Source of the DNA: Pseudomonadota bacterium
GTDB taxonomy: Bacteria > Myxococcota_A > Polyangia > GCA-2747355
Assembly: GCA_016702545.1 (NCBI GenBank)
Contig: JADJDT010000042.1
Location: 124,001 to 188,000, forward strand
Reading direction: 5' to 3'
DNA: 64,000 nucleotides
Position 1 is the first letter of the stretch, and each line of letters opens with the position of its first letter. This document shows positions 60,678 to 64,000 of this stretch, in pieces. Made by a program: the position numbers and the translations under genes. The notes below the pieces were generated by a model. The model was not told where the DNA came from, did not search any database, and was given only the letters and a program-made list of their open reading frames with translations.

Positions 60678-61162
60678 AAGGCGGCCAGCTCGACTGTGCC
60701 CGAGAACTTGCCGTTGAGCGTGCCGCCGCCGGCGAAGGTGGCAAAAAACTCGCCGGCCGCCGGCTCGCCCTTGTTGCCCAGCGTATCGAAGACGATCGTG
60801 CCGCTCACCAACTGGGGAAACGCGGCGCCCGAGAGCGCGATGTGCTCGACGGTGCCCGCCTGTGCCAGGAGGTCGACCGTGACGCCGGCCTCGAGCGGGA
60901 AGGGCACCACGACCTTGATCGGCTTCTCGAACTGCGTCGGCTTCGATCGGGGGATGGCGCGCAGGTACTCGACGACCATCGCCGTCGGGTTGCCGCCCGT
61001 CTCTTGGCGCTGGATCGACACGCGGTCGTAGGAGAGCTGGTACTCCTTGACGAAGGTGCCGCTCAGCTCGCCCCCGTCGCCGCAGGCCAGCAGGCTGGCG
61101 CCGCAGGCCAGCAGGCTGGCACAGCCCAGCACAGCGGCGCCGATGATCTTGCTTCCCTTCAC
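60674..61162 (-). CDS. Small lipoprotein with duplicated lipobox, unknown function
   Basis: A 162-residue protein starting inside the previous gene's stop (ATGA overlap). The signal segment contains the sequence LLACGASLLACG, two lipoboxes in a row from a 21-bp DNA duplication (61080-61121). The first Cys is probably used. The mature part (TFVKEYQLSYDRVSIQRQETGG ... IVFDTLGNKGEPAAGEFFATF) is beta-rich and unknown. It is coupled to the larger lipoprotein upstream, so the two probably work together. Confidence 0.75.
   Translation of the reverse strand: MKGSKIIGAAVLGCASLLACGASLLACGDGGELSGTFVKEYQLSYDRVSIQRQETGGNPTAMVVEYLRAIPRSKPTQFEKPIKVVVPFPLEAGVTVDLLAQAGTVEHIALSGAAFPQLVSGTIVFDTLGNKGEPAAGEFFATFAGGGTLNGKFSGTVELAAF
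61080..61121. repeat. 21-bp tandem duplication of a lipobox
   Basis: Two near-perfect copies of a 21-base unit beginning ccgcaggccagcaggctggc, on the minus strand coding for LLACGAS twice. It adds a second lipoprotein cleavage site. Confidence 0.85.
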
Positions 61163-62532
61163 TTCCAGACTCCACGCGCCACCTTGGCGCCGCTGAGAAA
61201 CTCGTTACCCTGGTTGCGCAGGCCGACGCACTCGTAGGCGACGATCGGCTCGTTGCCCGGGGCGAAGGCCAGCGAGGTGTAGCGTCCGCAGAGCTGATCG
61301 CCACCCTCGTCGACGACCCAGGTGCGCCACTTGCCCTCCAGCCGATAGGCCAACATCACCGCGTCCCCGTTCGCCTGGCACTTGTCGGCGCCGGCGCGGG
61401 CGCAGCGGTAGTAGCTGACCGCGGGGTTGCCCGCCGCGTCGAAGGCCAGGGACGCGTACAGCCCGTGCTGCGTGGTGCTGAGGTCGACCAGCTCCGGCGT
61501 GCTCCAGCTCTCGAGATCGCTGGACTCGATGTAGCGCAGCGACTTGTCGCTCGGGTCGAAGTAGACGATCGCGTAGTGACCCCGGCCGTCGCTCGCCAGG
61601 CGCGGGTACTCGTCGGTGCCACCGGGTACGAGCTGCTTGCGCGTCCAGCCGCTGCTGCCGCGCACGGCCAGGCGCAGGCCGCCCGCCGCGCCCGGTGCCA
61701 CCAGGTTGGCGGCCAGGGCCACCGCGCGGCAGTCGGGCGCCGGCGTGAAGAGCAGCGAGGTGTACATCCCGTCGCCGAAGCCCTGGTTGTTGCCATCGCG
61801 GCCGCCGATATCTTCGCCGCTGTCATAGCGCCACTCGGCGCGCGCGTTGCCGTCCTGCTCGTAGTAGCCGAAGTGGACGTCGCGATAGGTCGCGTGTACG
61901 TCACCGGCGCAGTCGACCGCCAGCGAGGTCCAGTGGCCCACCGTGTCGCCGGTCGAGCCCGCGGCGGCGATGGTGCGCTTGGTCCAGCTCTGCCCGCGAT
62001 CGGTCGACTGGGCGCCGATGGCATCCGAGCTGTCGCAACCCCGTTGGCTGGGCGCGCCGCCTAGGTAGCCGAGATTCGGCCGCCCCTGGGGATCGAAGAC
62101 CAACGAGAGCCCGTGGGTCGGGCCGATCGTCTGGTCGACCTTGATCGGAGTCTGCCAGCTCGTGCCATCGAAGCGCGCGAACATCACGTCCTGCGCCGGG
62201 CGCACGCGATCGACGAAGCCGGAGCCCAGCGCCGAGGGTGGGCAGCTCACGGTCGGCTCCTTCTCCACCGGGACGTCGCGGAAGTAGGCCAGCCCGATCT
62301 CGTTGCCGTAGGTCGCCACCACGCTGTGGGTGCCGGCGCGATCGGGATCGAGCACGAGCCGCGAGACGAAGCTCAGCGTCGCGCCGGCTGGCGGGCCGCT
62401 GCCGTCGGCGCCGCCGTCGCTGCGCAGGCGGGCATCGCGCCGGTTCGGGCTACCGCTGTCGCTGCACGCCACCAGCGCGAGCAGGACCGTGATCGCGATC
62501 GCGCGGGCGTGAGCCGTTTCAACGAGACGCAT
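61159..62532 (-). CDS. Lipoprotein with beta-propeller-like repeats, unknown function
   Basis: A 457-residue protein from ATG 62532. Signal peptide with lipobox LVACSDS (Cys ~23). The mature part shows repeated phrases of the sialidase/BNR propeller kind: GNEIGLAYFRD, LSLVFDPQGRPNLGYLGG, TSLAVDCAGDVHATYRD, RLASDGRGHYAIVYFDPSDKSLRYIES, ASLAFDAAGNPAVSYY. About six blades are suggested. No catalytic residues were found, so a binding role on the outer surface is more likely than sialidase. Its stop overlaps the start of the next lipoprotein (ATGA). Confidence 0.75.
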   Translation of the reverse strand: MRLVETAHARAIAITVLLALVACSDSGSPNRRDARLRSDGGADGSGPPAGATLSFVSRLVLDPDRAGTHSVVATYGNEIGLAYFRDVPVEKEPTVSCPPSALGSGFVDRVRPAQDVMFARFDGTSWQTPIKVDQTIGPTHGLSLVFDPQGRPNLGYLGGAPSQRGCDSSDAIGAQSTDRGQSWTKRTIAAAGSTGDTVGHWTSLAVDCAGDVHATYRDVHFGYYEQDGNARAEWRYDSGEDIGGRDGNNQGFGDGMYTSLLFTPAPDCRAVALAANLVAPGAAGGLRLAVRGSSGWTRKQLVPGGTDEYPRLASDGRGHYAIVYFDPSDKSLRYIESSDLESWSTPELVDLSTTQHGLYASLAFDAAGNPAVSYYRCARAGADKCQANGDAVMLAYRLEGKWRTWVVDEGGDQLCGRYTSLAFAPGNEPIVAYECVGLRNQGNEFLSGAKVARGVWK

Positions 62533-62560
62533 GGGTGCCTCCGTGGCCTGAGGGTGGCGT

Positions 62561-64000
62561 TTAGGGCGAGTAGCACGCGCCGCTGGTGACCTGGGTGGCG
62601 CAGGGTGGAACCGGACACCCGTCGGAGATCTTCAGCAGTCGCACCCGGTAGCGGCAGCCCCACGACCAACTATTGTGCAGTAGGTCGGAGACGAAGAGTC
62701 GCAGGGTCTCCGAGCTGCCGCCCGCACCCCCTCCGGAGGGCCGCAAGAGCACGCGGCACCCGGCGCCACTTTGGTGGCTGAAGCGCTGGACGCCCGTGGT
62801 GCCCGCGGCGACGCGGAAGTCGCCGCCGCCCTCCCCCGTGTCGATGACGAAGTTGAACTGCAGTCCCAGGCCCGAGGCCCCGCCCGCCGGGCAGCTGCCC
62901 ACGGCCTCGTACTCGGCGCCGAGCATGCAGACGGCGCCCTTGCACGGGTTGTCGAAGGTGTAGCTGTCCTCGTCGTGCTCGTAGGAGATGACGCCCTCGA
63001 CCCAGGCGCCGCCGACGAGACTGCCCTTGGGCTTCGCCCGGTCGCGGGAGCCGCGAGCCAGCAGCTCCCCGACGGCCCGCGCGTCGAGCTCGGTGCCGTC
63101 GAGCTGGGGCTCCTCGCTGGCCGAGGTGATCAGCCGGGGGTAGTAGCCGTTGTCGGTCGCCCCGTCCGGGTCCATGCAGACCCTGACGTTCAAGGTGTAG
63201 GTCGCGTCGTAGTCCCACTCGTCACCGAAGAAGTCGGCCACGCGCAGGTACCAGGGGCCCGGATGGAGCATCGGCTGGGCCGTGATCAGCGTGGCGCCGT
63301 TGTCGACGCGGCGGACGAACTGCTGCGCGCCGCAGCGCCCTCCGGGTGCGCAGACGACCGCGCCCGCGCAGCGCTTCTCGGTGGCACAGGCCGAGGTCGG
63401 CGTCGCCTCGCAGCTCTGATCGTTGCAGAAGACCTCCGTCTTCGGCACGCAGCTGAAGCTGCTATCGGCGCATTGCGTGGCATTGTCGCAGGAGTCTGCC
63501 GCGGGCTCGGCGAGCACGCGACAGCACTCGTCCTTGAGACAGGTCGTCGCGTCGTGGACGTAGAGCAGCGCCAGGCTGCCGTCGATCACCGTCGCCCGAT
63601 CGAAGCTGAGCTTGACCTCCATCACCGCAGGGTTGGCGACGCTGAGGCCGGCGGGCGCGTCGATGCGGTAGTAGTCGACGTCGGCGAGCGAGGCGAGGCG
63701 CCCTTGTACGCTGAGTTCGAGCGGCGCACTGCAGGCCTGCCCGGTGAAGCTGCCGATCGTCCGGGCCGCGCCCAGGCTCTGCCCGCCCGGGTGGTCGTTG
63801 CGCGTGCCGCGGTCGTTGGTGTCGGGCTCCGCGCGCGCGGCCACGCGCAGCGTGTAGGGCGTCGTCACATCGCTGTCGTTGCCCTCGGCATCCTCGACGG
63901 TGACGTAGTAGGTGCCCGCGCTGGGCACCGCATAGATCGCGCTCAGATCGGTGCGGGCGCGCGAGCCATCGGGGCTCTTCTGGTTGGCGATCTCGATCAA
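62561..64000 (-). CDS. Large Cys-rich secreted protein with PPC-like domains, truncated at the right edge
   Basis: The frame is open to the window edge, so the start is missing; the TTG at 64000 is probably internal. Two regions resemble the pre-peptidase C-terminal (PPC) or related calcium-binding sandwich: YYVTVEDAEGNDSDVTTPYTLRV and VDYYRIDAPAGLSVANPAVMEVKLSF, then PWYLRVADFFGDEWDYDATYTLNVRV. A Cys-rich stretch (CCRVLAEPAADSCDNATQCA ... GGRCGAQQF) lies between. The protein ends LLKISDGCPVPPCATQVTSGACYSP. It is probably exported; family not recognised. It is 28 bases upstream of the lipoprotein gene at 62532 on the same strand and may lead that operon. Confidence 0.7.
   Translation of the reverse strand: MIEIANQKSPDGSRARTDLSAIYAVPSAGTYYVTVEDAEGNDSDVTTPYTLRVAARAEPDTNDRGTRNDHPGGQSLGAARTIGSFTGQACSAPLELSVQGRLASLADVDYYRIDAPAGLSVANPAVMEVKLSFDRATVIDGSLALLYVHDATTCLKDECCRVLAEPAADSCDNATQCADSSFSCVPKTEVFCNDQSCEATPTSACATEKRCAGAVVCAPGGRCGAQQFVRRVDNGATLITAQPMLHPGPWYLRVADFFGDEWDYDATYTLNVRVCMDPDGATDNGYYPRLITSASEEPQLDGTELDARAVGELLARGSRDRAKPKGSLVGGAWVEGVISYEHDEDSYTFDNPCKGAVCMLGAEYEAVGSCPAGGASGLGLQFNFVIDTGEGGGDFRVAAGTTGVQRFSHQSGAGCRVLLRPSGGGAGGSSETLRLFVSDLLHNSWSWGCRYRVRLLKISDGCPVPPCATQVTSGACYSP

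Overview
The window is G+C-rich chromosomal DNA, densely coding on both strands. It looks like a Myxococcota or related deltaproteobacterial genome. The signs are several eukaryotic-type Ser/Thr kinases (one a two-kinase fusion), an LptD-like outer-membrane protein, many secreted lipoproteins of unknown function, HEAT and RCC1 repeat proteins, and PAS/GGDEF/EAL and histidine-kinase sensors. No rRNA, tRNA, CRISPR array, transposase or phage gene was seen. The taxonomic call is inference.

Layout. 0-8 kb: the end of a DUF374-type lipid acyltransferase running into a HEAT-repeat lipoprotein, a FecR/fibronectin-like lipoprotein, a CapA-like protein and an outer-membrane barrel. 8-12 kb: Ser/Thr kinase, then accD-folC. 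12-15 kb: metY-metX on the minus strand. 15-22.8 kb: lptD-like gene, a lipoprotein and an RND exporter. 22.6-28.5 kb: a protein of about 45 short repeats, a small secreted protein and a membrane histidine kinase. 28.6-34 kb: a membrane protein, a glycerol-3-phosphate acyltransferase, gpsA and an App1-like phosphatase, apparently a phospholipid/diacylglycerol operon. 34-42 kb: a cystathionine gamma-synthase-like enzyme, a CPA2 antiporter with USP domains, an HExxH lipoprotein and a PAS-GGDEF-EAL protein. 42-49 kb: a thiolase and 3-hydroxyacyl-CoA dehydrogenase pair (beta-oxidation), recQ, aat and a membrane protein. 49-52 kb: a frameshifted secreted protein with (Asn-Ala-Met)n tracts and RCC1 repeats. 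52-60.6 kb: mutS2, a Na+/H+ antiporter, the dual kinase, def, ribA and folE. 60.6-64 kb: secreted lipoproteins, the last cut by the window edge.

Non-coding structure is the most distinctive part. (1) Two copies of a 183-bp element made of four hairpins (about 91% identical, opposite orientations) each fill a spacer between two minus-strand genes and begin on the upstream gene's stop codon; a 21-bp remnant sits in a third such spacer. (2) A second family of about 140-160 bp palindromic elements (five copies and one fragment) shares a GCAAGGCG ... CAACGC core. Four copies follow or overlap stop codons, and one lies in frame inside the HEAT gene and is translated. (3) There are several short tandem repeats, including (aacgcgatg)n coding for NAM tracts. 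A run of G and C homopolymers near 22.5 kb and single-base frameshifts near 0.8, 49.8, 51.36 and 51.7 kb may be sequence errors. No intergenic stretch exceeds 300 bases.
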